Assembly (NCBI GenBank): GCA_024743355.1
Contig: JANSWS010000018.1
Location: forward strand, 1-42,564
Reading direction: 5' to 3'
DNA: 42,564 nt
DNA from: a bacterium
GTDB taxonomy: Bacteria > Planctomycetota > Planctomycetia > Pirellulales > Pirellulaceae
The translations under genes were made by a program, and so were the position numbers. This document shows, piece after piece, positions 1 to 7,648 of this stretch. Numbering within the stretch: the first letter of the stretch is position 1; the number at the start of each line of letters is the position of its first letter. The notes under the pieces are model-generated. The model saw only the letters and a program-made list of their open reading frames with translations, had not been told where the DNA came from and did no database searches.

Positions 1-312
1 ATAGTTGCTCTGAACCCGGAACATCCATACAGCCAGCACAGTCAGACCGGTGGTCACCAGAATGGAGCCAATGCCCAACGATTGAATCATGAGCTGCGCG
101 AAAAGAGCTCCGAACCATCCGCAAGCATTTTGCGGCTGCTCGTTGGCGGGATAGACGGCAGTGTCGATCGGAACGAATTCCCGGAGGGCTGCGGGCAAAG
201 GACCCACCGCGTCGGCCGGATCATAGGTCAGCAGGCTGATCCACATGAAGGCGCAAATGGCGACCAGCAAAATCGCTTCCACGTCGAATTCTATTTTTCG
301 CGTATCGCTCAT
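1..312 (-). CDS. ftsK: FtsK/SpoIIIE-type DNA translocase, N-terminal part (cut by window edge)
   Basis: Only the first 104 codons lie in the window; the frame runs off position 1. The visible part matches the membrane domain that anchors FtsK at the division septum, where the missing motor domain pumps chromosomal DNA. It has a short polar N-terminus, a first hydrophobic segment at about residues 12-29 followed by the family-typical LLTYDPAD, then an insert, then NACGWFGALFAQLMIQSLG leading into a second membrane segment. The ATG at 312 fits FtsK proteins best but has no clear ribosome site. The frame stays open upstream to an ATG at 468, so a 52-residue extension cannot be excluded, though its composition is unlike FtsK. 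Identity is confident; the start is moderately sure. Confidence 0.85.
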   Translation of the reverse strand, partial: MSDTRKIEFDVEAILLVAICAFMWISLLTYDPADAVGPLPAALREFVPIDTAVYPANEQPQNACGWFGALFAQLMIQSLGIGSILVTTGLTVLAVWMFRVQSNY

Positions 313-734
313 GGATTTTACAGCGTGCACGGCAGTGAACGCAGTAAGTGGTGTGGAGTCGTATTTCTTGGCAAACGTTAATACCGTCACAATGATCTTG
401 GTAAGATCATGTTCCATTCCTCCATGAACGGAGCGGCGAGGCAGGGACCGCAGCTCTTCGTCGTGCATCGGCGTTTGCTTCGTTAGGGCTGAAGATTTTT
501 GGCGGCGGCCTCGGTTCTTGACTAGTCGCCAAAAAGCTCAGGAACGCTATAGTCTCCGCTGGTGGAGCAGCTGCTTCAGTTGGCTGAACATGGCGATTTC
601 CCAATCCGACATGCGTTTCGTTCTCGGACTTGATGGCCAATCAGTGCTGCGTATGGATGCCACCGCGCCCTGCTGAAGATGCATGGCAGTTTTTGTGGGT
701 GTGTCAGCTTTCTTTTTTGCAGGGGTTTTAACGC
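313..734. other. Divergent gap between ftsK and lipoate ligase
   Basis: Apart from the leader/hairpin at 387-423 and the AGGGG ribosome site of the next gene at 721-725, nothing convincing is visible. Short open frames on both strands here have no recognisable domain and no ribosome site and are treated as chance. Confidence 0.5.
387..423 (-). promoter_or_regulatory. Candidate leader peptide and hairpin upstream of ftsK
   Basis: On the minus strand a perfect GGAGGA (423-418) is followed after 7 nt by an ATG (410) opening a seven-codon frame, M-I-L-P-R-S-L, that stops at 387. Its first codons lie in a perfect 8-bp hairpin with a 3-nt loop (arms 392-399 and 403-410). The ftsK start is 74 nt downstream. 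The pieces are directly visible; a role in expression is inference. The same DNA is also open in the ftsK frame, which is the competing explanation. Confidence 0.3.
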
Positions 735-1460
735 TTGTTCTTTCTGGATCTCAGTTTTCCGATTCTGGAGCAGAATCTGGCCTTCGAGGAGGCTTGGCTG
801 CAAGCTGCGGAGCAAGGGTTGTGCGGAGAAGGCTTGCGGTTGTGGGACGCGGCGGAGGCGTTCATTGTTCTTGGTCGCGGTTCAAAGGTTGCTGAGGAAG
901 TCTATCTAGAGCGTGCAGCACAGGACCATGTTTCGGTCTTGCGACGTGTTAGTGGAGGAGCAACGGTCATGGCCTCCCGCGGTTGCATGTTTTACGCAGT
1001 GCTGCTTTCCTTGCAGAAGCGTCCTCACCTGCGAATGCTCGATCAAGCGCATGGTTATGTCATGGACCGATTGCTCAGTGCCTTGCGTCCGTATCAGCCG
1101 GGACTTGAATTTGCCGGTACCAGCGACCTGGTTGTGGGCGGGAAGAAGGTAAGCGGGAACAGCCTGCGGGTGACGCGTGACTGGTTGCTGTATCACGGTA
1201 CGCTGCTGTTGAATATGGAGCTGAGTCTGGTTTCCAAGTATCTGAGGCATCCCCCGCGGGAACCGGGTTACCGGCAAGGGCGAGAGCATGCAGCTTTTAT
1301 CGAAAATCTTGACATCGACCGAGCGGTGGTGGCTAATGCTCTTCGCAAAACATGGGAAGCTTCGGAAACCGCGGAAGATCTGCCGAATGATCTGGAGGCT
1401 TCCATGCGGCAATTGGTCGAAGATAAGTATTCTCAAGAGAGTTGGAATCTCGGTCGTTGA
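735..1460 (+). CDS. lplA: Lipoate-protein ligase A-like protein
   Basis: This 241-residue protein has the biotin/lipoate ligase fold signature. RRVSGG (residues 70-75) is the family's conserved nucleotide-loop region, and GGKKVSGNS (135-143) carries the lysine expected to contact the lipoyl or octanoyl adenylate, followed by the HGTLLLNM stretch typical of LplA. The family attaches lipoyl or octanoyl groups to 2-oxoacid dehydrogenase E2 and glycine-cleavage H proteins in the cytoplasm. I chose the TTG at 735 because it directly follows an in-frame stop (729-731), lies 9 nt after AGGGG, and gives the family-like opening FLDLSFPILEQNLAFEEA. Whether it is a lipoate ligase or an octanoyltransferase cannot be settled by eye. 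It ends 28 nt before the phosphatase gene. Confidence 0.85.
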   Translation: MFFLDLSFPILEQNLAFEEAWLQAAEQGLCGEGLRLWDAAEAFIVLGRGSKVAEEVYLERAAQDHVSVLRRVSGGATVMASRGCMFYAVLLSLQKRPHLRMLDQAHGYVMDRLLSALRPYQPGLEFAGTSDLVVGGKKVSGNSLRVTRDWLLYHGTLLLNMELSLVSKYLRHPPREPGYRQGREHAAFIENLDIDRAVVANALRKTWEASETAEDLPNDLEASMRQLVEDKYSQESWNLGR

Positions 1461-1488
1461 AATCCACGGCACAAACGGAGCGATTGAA

Positions 1489-3033
1489 ATGAGCTATCAA
1501 CATTTTGCACCCGGAAGGCTTCGCTTCACTGGCACTGTCAACCTTAGTCGTTCTCGGATTCCCATCATCAGAGTTTTAGCCGTGCTCGTGTTGTGCCTTG
1601 GCTGGCAATGGTCCTGTCTAGCACAAGTGGCTCAAAGTCCGCAACTGGGTAACGGCATGCGGAACGGCTGGGTGGACCAAGAGTCGGCCGTGCTCTGGAC
1701 TCGCACTACCAAGAATGCGCAGATGAATGCAAACGGGAGAGAGTTTCTTCGCGTTCCCGCGAACCTCGAAAGGGAGATCGCCGACTCGGGTGATTTGGGA
1801 CGCTACCTGACCTCGCAATTACCGAGCGGTGCAGTACTGGACGACATGATTGGTGCTTGCCCGGGGGCAGCCGGCGAAGTGCGTTTGAGCTATTACCCCG
1901 AGGGTCGTGTGGCGGAATCTAAAATAACTGACTGGACGCAGACCGAAGCAGCTTCTGATTTCACCGCCCAATGGAAACTGGACGGGCTGCAGGCTGGAAC
2001 TGTGTATAGCGTTTCGATCGAAGCGAGACCGGTCGGTGCACAGAATCCTACCGCTCGCTTGCAAGGCCGCTTCAAGACGGCACCCGCGGTTGATGCAAGA
2101 GCCGAAGTCCGGTTTTGTCTAACCACTTGCCATGATTTTTTGCGCCGCGACGATGGTGAAATCGGTCACAAGATTTATCCATCGATGACCCGTTTGCAGC
2201 CTGACTTCGTAGTGCATGCAGGCGACATTGAATACTACGACAAGCCACAACCATGGGCCTGGACGCAGGAACTGATGCGATTCAAGTGGGCGCGGATCTT
2301 TTCGATGCCACGCAATCGCAAGTTCTATTCCACGCACACCAGCTATTTCATCAAGGATGATCACGATACGCTGAAAAACGATTGTTGGGCGGGGCAGCGT
2401 TACGGCAGCGTAAGCTTTGAGCAAGGCGTCCGCATCTTTAATGAAGAACAGTTTCCCACCAGAGACCCGCGGTATCAGACCATCTCCTGGGGACAGGACG
2501 TGCAGATTTGGCTGTTAGAAGGACGTGATTATCGCAGCCCCAACAACATGCCGGATGGTCCTGAGAAATCGATTCTGGGCGCCGAGCAGAAGTCTTGGTT
2601 GAAAGAGACGCTGTCGGCATCGACGGCCACGTTCAAGTTGATTTTCAGTCCGACGCCGATTGTCGGGCCGGATCGCAAGAACAAAAAGGATAATCATTCC
2701 AATGAAACCTTTGATTATGAAGGTGATGAACTACGCCAATTCTTCTCGGGGATAGATGGGGTGGTTCTCTTTTGCGGTGATCGGCACTGGCAGTATGCCT
2801 CCGTGGATGACGAGTCAGGCTTGTGGGAGTTCGGGTGCGGTCCGGGAAGCGCTGTCCATGAACTGGGCTGGAAAGAAGGAGATGTCCGACCGGAGCATCG
2901 ATTCCTGCGGGTCGCGGGTGGCTTTCTGAGCGGTCACGCAGAGCGGGTCCAGGGTTCCCCTCGGCTGACATTGAGGCATCACGATGTGGATGGCCAGCCG
3001 CTCAGCGAGTTTGTGTTTCCGCTGGTGGATTGA
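1489..3033 (+). CDS. Exported PhoD-like metallophosphatase
   Basis: A 514-residue protein of the PhoD/alkaline phosphatase D metallophosphoesterase class, which hydrolyses phosphate esters outside the cytoplasm. A hydrophobic export signal spans about residues 25-46, ending in SCLA before a polar mature start. A Fn3-like N-terminal domain precedes the catalytic part. Metal-binding motifs are GDIEYYD (245-251), KDDHD (289-293) and FCGDRHW (428-434). The YYD in place of the common YAD is a small departure. The ATG at 1489 was chosen over upstream in-frame codons because it has GGAG 8 nt upstream, sits just before the signal peptide and avoids a long overlap with the ligase gene. The substrate is unknown. 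Confidence 0.85.
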   Translation: MSYQHFAPGRLRFTGTVNLSRSRIPIIRVLAVLVLCLGWQWSCLAQVAQSPQLGNGMRNGWVDQESAVLWTRTTKNAQMNANGREFLRVPANLEREIADSGDLGRYLTSQLPSGAVLDDMIGACPGAAGEVRLSYYPEGRVAESKITDWTQTEAASDFTAQWKLDGLQAGTVYSVSIEARPVGAQNPTARLQGRFKTAPAVDARAEVRFCLTTCHDFLRRDDGEIGHKIYPSMTRLQPDFVVHAGDIEYYDKPQPWAWTQELMRFKWARIFSMPRNRKFYSTHTSYFIKDDHDTLKNDCWAGQRYGSVSFEQGVRIFNEEQFPTRDPRYQTISWGQDVQIWLLEGRDYRSPNNMPDGPEKSILGAEQKSWLKETLSASTATFKLIFSPTPIVGPDRKNKKDNHSNETFDYEGDELRQFFSGIDGVVLFCGDRHWQYASVDDESGLWEFGCGPGSAVHELGWKEGDVRPEHRFLRVAGGFLSGHAERVQGSPRLTLRHHDVDGQPLSEFVFPLVD

Positions 3034-3340
3034 GCGTGACCTTCCCACCGGCCTAAGGGGCAGATATCTAGATACCTGGACCTAGATACCTGGGGTGTTG
3101 GGCTAGTATTATCGTCTAGGCGAGATGTCGGTATCATGTAGAGTAGGAAAGCAGGCATGGTCCGGCCAACGACGACGCCCGGGCCGAGTGCTGCTGTAGG
3201 TGGAGTCGAGATTTTCAACACTTGCGGGCTTGTGGAAGCAAGCGCTACGCCCTGCTCGATCGTCTTGGAGATGATCTTGCACTTGTCGGTTCGACTGTCG
3301 CGCGGTGTTTACTTTAGGATGCTGAACTTAGGGAAGCCGA
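3034..3340. other. Intergenic region ahead of the MoxR operon
   Basis: This 307-nt gap holds the repeat at 3068-3093 and the moxR ribosome site (AGGGAAG, 3330-3336). The promoter of the six-gene run should lie here, but I could not find a -35/-10 pair with acceptable spacing. No gene is supported. Confidence 0.5.
3068..3093. repeat. 12-bp direct repeat with embedded palindrome
   Basis: CTAGATACCTGG occurs twice (3068-3079 and 3082-3093). The first copy overlaps the perfect palindrome TATCTAGATA at 3065-3074. It lies 35 nt after the phosphatase stop and about 250 nt before moxR, so it could be an operator for the downstream operon, but that is only inference. Confidence 0.4.
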
Positions 3341-4396
3341 ATGGTATCAACTCATGATGAGCAGCCAATCGCCGCCGATGCGATTGACAAGCTGCAGGCC
3401 GCGCGGGAGAGCGTGCTGAGCCAGTTGTCGAAAGTGATCGTGGGGCAGCAGGAGGTTGTCGACGAGTTGCTGATCAGTATCTTCAGTCGTGGCCACTGCA
3501 TGCTCGAAGGTGTGCCGGGTCTGGCCAAGACGCTGATGATTAGTACGCTGGCACGGACTCTGAGTCTGTCGTTCAGCCGCATCCAGTTCACACCGGATCT
3601 GATGCCGGCCGACATCACGGGTACGGAGGTCATTGAAGAGCAACCGGGTGGCGGGCTGCAGCGGAGATTCATGGAAGGGCCCTTGTTTGCCAATGTAATT
3701 CTGGCAGATGAGATCAACCGCACACCGCCGAAGACGCAGGCTGCTTTATTGGAAGCCATGCAGGAGCGGCAGGTTACCGTTGGCCGTGTTCGCCATGAAC
3801 TTAGCGACCCCTTCTTCGTCCTGGCTACTCAGAATCCGATTGAGCAAGAAGGTACTTATCCTTTGCCGGAGGCTCAGCAGGATCGTTTCATGTTCAAGGT
3901 CTTAGTCGACTATCCGTCATTCGACGAGGAATTGGAGGTTGCCCGCCGCACTACATCGCGTGTCGATACCAATGTGGAAGCGATTTTGAGCGGTGAAGAA
4001 ATTCTTCAGTTGCAGGATCTGGTACGCAGCGTTCCCGTGGCTGATCACATCATCCGCTACGCATTGAGTATCGTTCGGCAGACACGCATTGGGACGGAGG
4101 GTGTGCCTGATTTCGTGATGGATCAGATCAGTTGGGGGGCGGGACCGCGGGCCGTCCAGTTTCTGGTCTTAGGCGGTAAGGCGCGAGCTTTGTTAATGGG
4201 CAGAACCCATGTCACCGTGGAGGATATCCAGCATCTATGTCGACCGGTTCTGAGGCACCGCATGGTGGTCACGTTCGCGGCGGAGAGCGATGGGATCACG
4301 ACCGATGATGTCATTGATCGTTTGGTGGCTGAAACTCCTACGACCGAAGATGAATTGAGCCGCGATGCCCGCTTCCAAAAGATTTTTGCCTCCTGA
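3341..4396 (+). CDS. moxR: MoxR-family AAA+ ATPase
   Basis: A 351-residue AAA+ ATPase of the MoxR class, whose members act as chaperones with vWA-domain partners. Visible features are Walker A GVPGLAKT (about residues 57-64), Walker [10 protein letters not shown], sensor-1-like [18 protein letters not shown] followed by DRF, and a C-terminal lid domain ending near [10 protein letters not shown]. Length and motif order are normal. The ATG at 3341 has AGGGAAG close upstream. It opens a six-gene run on one strand; its 3' end overlaps the DUF58 gene by 32 nt, implying translational coupling. MoxR next to DUF58 and vWA genes is the classic arrangement, so the partner is predicted to be the next product. 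Confidence 0.95.
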   Translation: MVSTHDEQPIAADAIDKLQAARESVLSQLSKVIVGQQEVVDELLISIFSRGHCMLEGVPGLAKTLMISTLARTLSLSFSRIQFTPDLMPADITGTEVIEEQPGGGLQRRFMEGPLFANVILADEINRTPPKTQAALLEAMQERQVTVGRVRHELSDPFFVLATQNPIEQEGTYPLPEAQQDRFMFKVLVDYPSFDEELEVARRTTSRVDTNVEAILSGEEILQLQDLVRSVPVADHIIRYALSIVRQTRIGTEGVPDFVMDQISWGAGPRAVQFLVLGGKARALLMGRTHVTVEDIQHLCRPVLRHRMVVTFAAESDGITTDDVIDRLVAETPTTEDELSRDARFQKIFAS

Positions 4397-5264
4397 GGCA
4401 GTCAAACGGGTTCAGCGCCTAGAGCTAAAAGCCCGTCACATTGTCGAAGGTTTTTTGTCGGGTTCTCACCGTAGTCCATACTTTGGGCAGTCGGTGGAGT
4501 TCGTGCAGCACCGACAGTATGTTCCCGGCGACGATGTGCGGCACGTAGATTGGAAGGTATGGGCCCGCCAAGACAAGTTGGTGATCAAACAGTATGAAGA
4601 AGACACCAACCTCCGCTGCACGCTTTTGGTGGATAGTTCCGCCAGTATGAGCTATGGCCGGGTAGCTGAAACGAAATTCGAGTACGCATGCACGTTGGCG
4701 GCTTGCTTGGCACTGTTGATTCTCAGACAGCAGGATGCTGTGGGTTGCGTTACCTTCGATAGCAAGATTGTTTCGCGAGTACCCCTGAGAACCAGTCAGC
4801 GTCATCTGACGGATGTGCTGCTGTCGCTAGAAAACTCCACCCCGCAGAACAAGACGGATTTGGGGCCGGTTTTTCGGCAGGTTGTTCAAGCTAGTCCCAA
4901 GCGCGGATTGATGGTGCTGATCAGTGATTTGCTGGGTGCCGAAGAGAGTTCGTTGAAGGGCATCGAAACGCTTCGCAAGGCCGGGCACGACGTGATGGTT
5001 CTGCACGTGTTGGATGATGACGAATTGGATTTTCCGTTTGCGGATCCGACGCGTTTCGACGGCTTGGAGAGCGTGGATCATCTGACCTGCAATCCGCGTT
5101 CACTGCGCGAGGGATACCTCGCGGCATTGGAGCGATTTTTGGATCATATTCGAAGGGCATGCGCGGCCTCCAAGTGTGACTACTTGCTGGTGCGAACCAG
5201 CGATGCCCCCGGAGCCGTGTTGGCCAAAATGTTGAGCGACCGCATGCATGCGGTTCGCAGGTAG
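4365..5264 (+). CDS. DUF58 domain protein, MoxR partner
   Basis: This 299-residue soluble protein has the DUF58 hallmark [17 protein letters not shown] (about residues 53-69) followed by a vWA-like fold with the metal-site motif DSSAS (DxSxS, about residues 92-96). A later [10 protein letters not shown] strand fits the second half of the vWA domain. DUF58 proteins are usually encoded beside MoxR ATPases and are thought to be their clients or adaptors. The ATG at 4365 lies inside the moxR 3' end with no strong ribosome site, consistent with coupled translation. The next gene starts 8 nt after the stop. There is no membrane segment or signal peptide. Confidence 0.92.
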   Translation: MPASKRFLPPEAVKRVQRLELKARHIVEGFLSGSHRSPYFGQSVEFVQHRQYVPGDDVRHVDWKVWARQDKLVIKQYEEDTNLRCTLLVDSSASMSYGRVAETKFEYACTLAACLALLILRQQDAVGCVTFDSKIVSRVPLRTSQRHLTDVLLSLENSTPQNKTDLGPVFRQVVQASPKRGLMVLISDLLGAEESSLKGIETLRKAGHDVMVLHVLDDDELDFPFADPTRFDGLESVDHLTCNPRSLREGYLAALERFLDHIRRACAASKCDYLLVRTSDAPGAVLAKMLSDRMHAVRR

Positions 5265-5272
5265 GAAGATCT

Positions 5273-7648
5273 GTGCAATTTATCTATCAACCACTGACTT
5301 GGGGATTCTTGTTGGTGGGTGTACCTATCTTGATACACCTGATCAACATGCTCCGCCATCGCCGCCAACGCTGGGCTGCGATGGACTTCTTGCTGGAGAG
5401 TTATCGCCGCAACCGGCGATGGGTTCTGCTCAAGCAGTGGCTGCTGCTTGCCGCGCGGATGCTGGCAATGTTTTTACTGGTCTTGCTCTTGGCCAGTTGG
5501 TTGACGGGCTCGCAGTGGATGAGCTGGGTGGGAGGAAACACCACGCATCACTATGTTTTGCTCGACGATAGCCTGTCGATGGGCGAGGTGGATCAGAACC
5601 AGACTGCCTACGACCGCGGACTGCAAGCCTTGAGCGGATTGATGCGGGCGATTAGTGCTCGCCCAGGCCAGCATCAGGTGACACTCTTGCGATGGAGTCG
5701 CGCACATCTGGCTCTCAAGAATAGTGGCGAGCAAGCGCGGTTGGATGCCGCGGCAGATCTGATGGGGCAGAGCGTGCCGCCCAATCCCGAAAGTCTGCTA
5801 GAACGAATCCAAATCACTCAACCAAGTTCACTGGCAGTTTCGCCCAGCGAGAGTCTAGAACTGGTTGCTCCCCTGGTTGCGGAAAATACGGGGCAGAACG
5901 CTGAGCTCTACGTGGTTTCTGATCTTCGCCGCAATGAGTTTGCCGAGGCTGAAAGTCTGCGAAATCAACTGCAAGCAATTTCGCAGAATGTCGACAAAAT
6001 CCATGTAATTGACTGCGGTCAATCTTCGGGTCGCAATCTGTCGGTCGTTTCCGTGGAGCCAGAACTCGAGGTCTGGGCTGCAGGTGTGCCATTGATTGTT
6101 CGCTTTCAGGTTCGCAATCGTTCCAGTGTTCCGGCCAAGAATGTAGTGGTGGGAATCAGGGCAGTCAGCTACGGCGAAGGGCTGGCCAAACCGCAGGTGG
6201 AGCGAGAGTACTCGGGCGACGTCGTCGACCTGCCTTCGGTTGTCATCGAGCAAATTGCTCCGGGTGAGACCGTTACGCGGCAAATTCAAGTTTTGTTTGG
6301 AGTGCCAGGTGATCACGTGGTCGAGGTCCGTATCGATGACGATGCCCTGCCGGCCGACAACTTGCGATGGTGCAGTATCGAAATAGAAGCTGCTTCGAAG
6401 GTCTTGTTGATCGACGGGGACGTCGAGCAAAGCAATGCTTTCTACTTGCAAAACGTCGTCAGTCCAGGCCCAAGACTGGCGACCGGGATACAAGCAGAGA
6501 GCAAGGATGCATCGTATCTCCGCGATGTACCGGTTGAAGTGCTGCGGGCCTATGATGTGGTAGCTTTGCTAGACGTCCCCCGGCTGGATCCGCAAGCCAT
6601 CACCTCTCTCGAGGCTTTTTGCCGAGACGGCGGCGGCATTTTCCAGATCTGCGGGGCGAACACCAATCTGGAGTTCGCCAACGATTCGCTGTTCCGTGAT
6701 GGAGAAGGTTTTTTTCCGGGCAAATTAGAGCGAATCGTGCAACTCGATGAGGGAGTGGAAGAATCGGAAACAGCAGTGACCGCCAGGCCGCATCCCGTGT
6801 TAGCGCCCTTGTTGATGATGGAGAATTCGCCCTTTTCGCTGCTGAGCATCCGCCGAATGCTGGAGCTTAATGTTCCCGAAGGCGCAAGTGTTGACCTGGT
6901 GGCGAGTGGGCCCGAAGGCATGCCATTATTCGTAGACAATGCATTCGGACAGGGACGCGTGCTTACACTTTTGACCGGCTTGACTCCCGAGTGGTCGAAC
7001 TGGGCACAAGACCCGACCTTCGTCGTTCTCACGCTCCGAGCTTTGGGATATTTGGGCAGCTTTCGTCGGCCAGCAACATCGGCTGCTGCCGGAGAGCCGA
7101 TTGAAATGGTGATGGTTGGGCAGTCGATGCTGCCGGAGGCGGAAGTGCTTTTGCCGGCCATGGCGGATGGTGTGCGGGTGCGATTGCAGCGGCCCATAGA
7201 GGTCTCTGCCGATGAAACGGCATCTTCGCTGAAGCTGGCCATCGATCTGGAGGGAGAGGATCGCGACTTGACCGCCAGCCTGCTCAGACCAGGCGTTTAT
7301 GAGACCTGGATGGTCAACGCTTTGGGGGAAGCGGCGGTCAAGAATCATGCCAGGAATGTTCCGGCCGCCGAGGGCGATTTGGACCGCGTCTCCTACTCCG
7401 AGCTCAAACAAAATCTGCGCGGCGTTCCGATTGAGATCGACACCGCCGAGGCGATCAGCGGCCTGAGTACCAGTTCGCCGGATGCGATTCACAGTACCCT
7501 GCTGATCGTGCTGCTCTTGGGCTTGCTGATGCTCGAGCAAGTGCTGGCATATTCCGCCAGTTACCATGCGACCCCAACGGCAACGCATGTTAGTCACGCG
7601 ACCGCGGGGCACGCTACTCAGGGACGGGGGGCGAAGCAATGGGGTTAG
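5273..7648 (+). CDS. BatA-like membrane protein with vWA-type motif
   Basis: A 791-residue protein whose N-terminus (residues 1-85) is the two-anchor module of BatA-type aerotolerance proteins: a hydrophobic segment VGVPILIHLINMLRHRRQ, a basic linker, then a second span LAMFLLVLLLASWLTG. A vWA-like domain follows with DDSLS (DxSxS) near residue 100. The middle resembles Ig-like and amidotransferase-like folds by sequence texture only. A C-terminal span, STLLIVLLLGLLMLEQVLAY, precedes a short His/Thr-rich tail. Start is GTG at 5273, with AGGAAG 4 nt upstream. It overlaps the next gene by 10 nt. It probably sits in the cytoplasmic membrane with the vWA part as a binding platform. The biochemical role is unknown. 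Confidence 0.85.
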   Translation: MQFIYQPLTWGFLLVGVPILIHLINMLRHRRQRWAAMDFLLESYRRNRRWVLLKQWLLLAARMLAMFLLVLLLASWLTGSQWMSWVGGNTTHHYVLLDDSLSMGEVDQNQTAYDRGLQALSGLMRAISARPGQHQVTLLRWSRAHLALKNSGEQARLDAAADLMGQSVPPNPESLLERIQITQPSSLAVSPSESLELVAPLVAENTGQNAELYVVSDLRRNEFAEAESLRNQLQAISQNVDKIHVIDCGQSSGRNLSVVSVEPELEVWAAGVPLIVRFQVRNRSSVPAKNVVVGIRAVSYGEGLAKPQVEREYSGDVVDLPSVVIEQIAPGETVTRQIQVLFGVPGDHVVEVRIDDDALPADNLRWCSIEIEAASKVLLIDGDVEQSNAFYLQNVVSPGPRLATGIQAESKDASYLRDVPVEVLRAYDVVALLDVPRLDPQAITSLEAFCRDGGGIFQICGANTNLEFANDSLFRDGEGFFPGKLERIVQLDEGVEESETAVTARPHPVLAPLLMMENSPFSLLSIRRMLELNVPEGASVDLVASGPEGMPLFVDNAFGQGRVLTLLTGLTPEWSNWAQDPTFVVLTLRALGYLGSFRRPATSAAAGEPIEMVMVGQSMLPEAEVLLPAMADGVRVRLQRPIEVSADETASSLKLAIDLEGEDRDLTASLLRPGVYETWMVNALGEAAVKNHARNVPAAEGDLDRVSYSELKQNLRGVPIEIDTAEAISGLSTSSPDAIHSTLLIVLLLGLLMLEQVLAYSASYHATPTATHVSHATAGHATQGRGAKQWG

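Noticed and set aside
407-815. Two minus-strand frames of 77-79 codons in the ftsK/ligase gap
   Set aside because: They overlap each other and the ligase start, are Pro/Arg-rich without domains, and lack ribosome sites.
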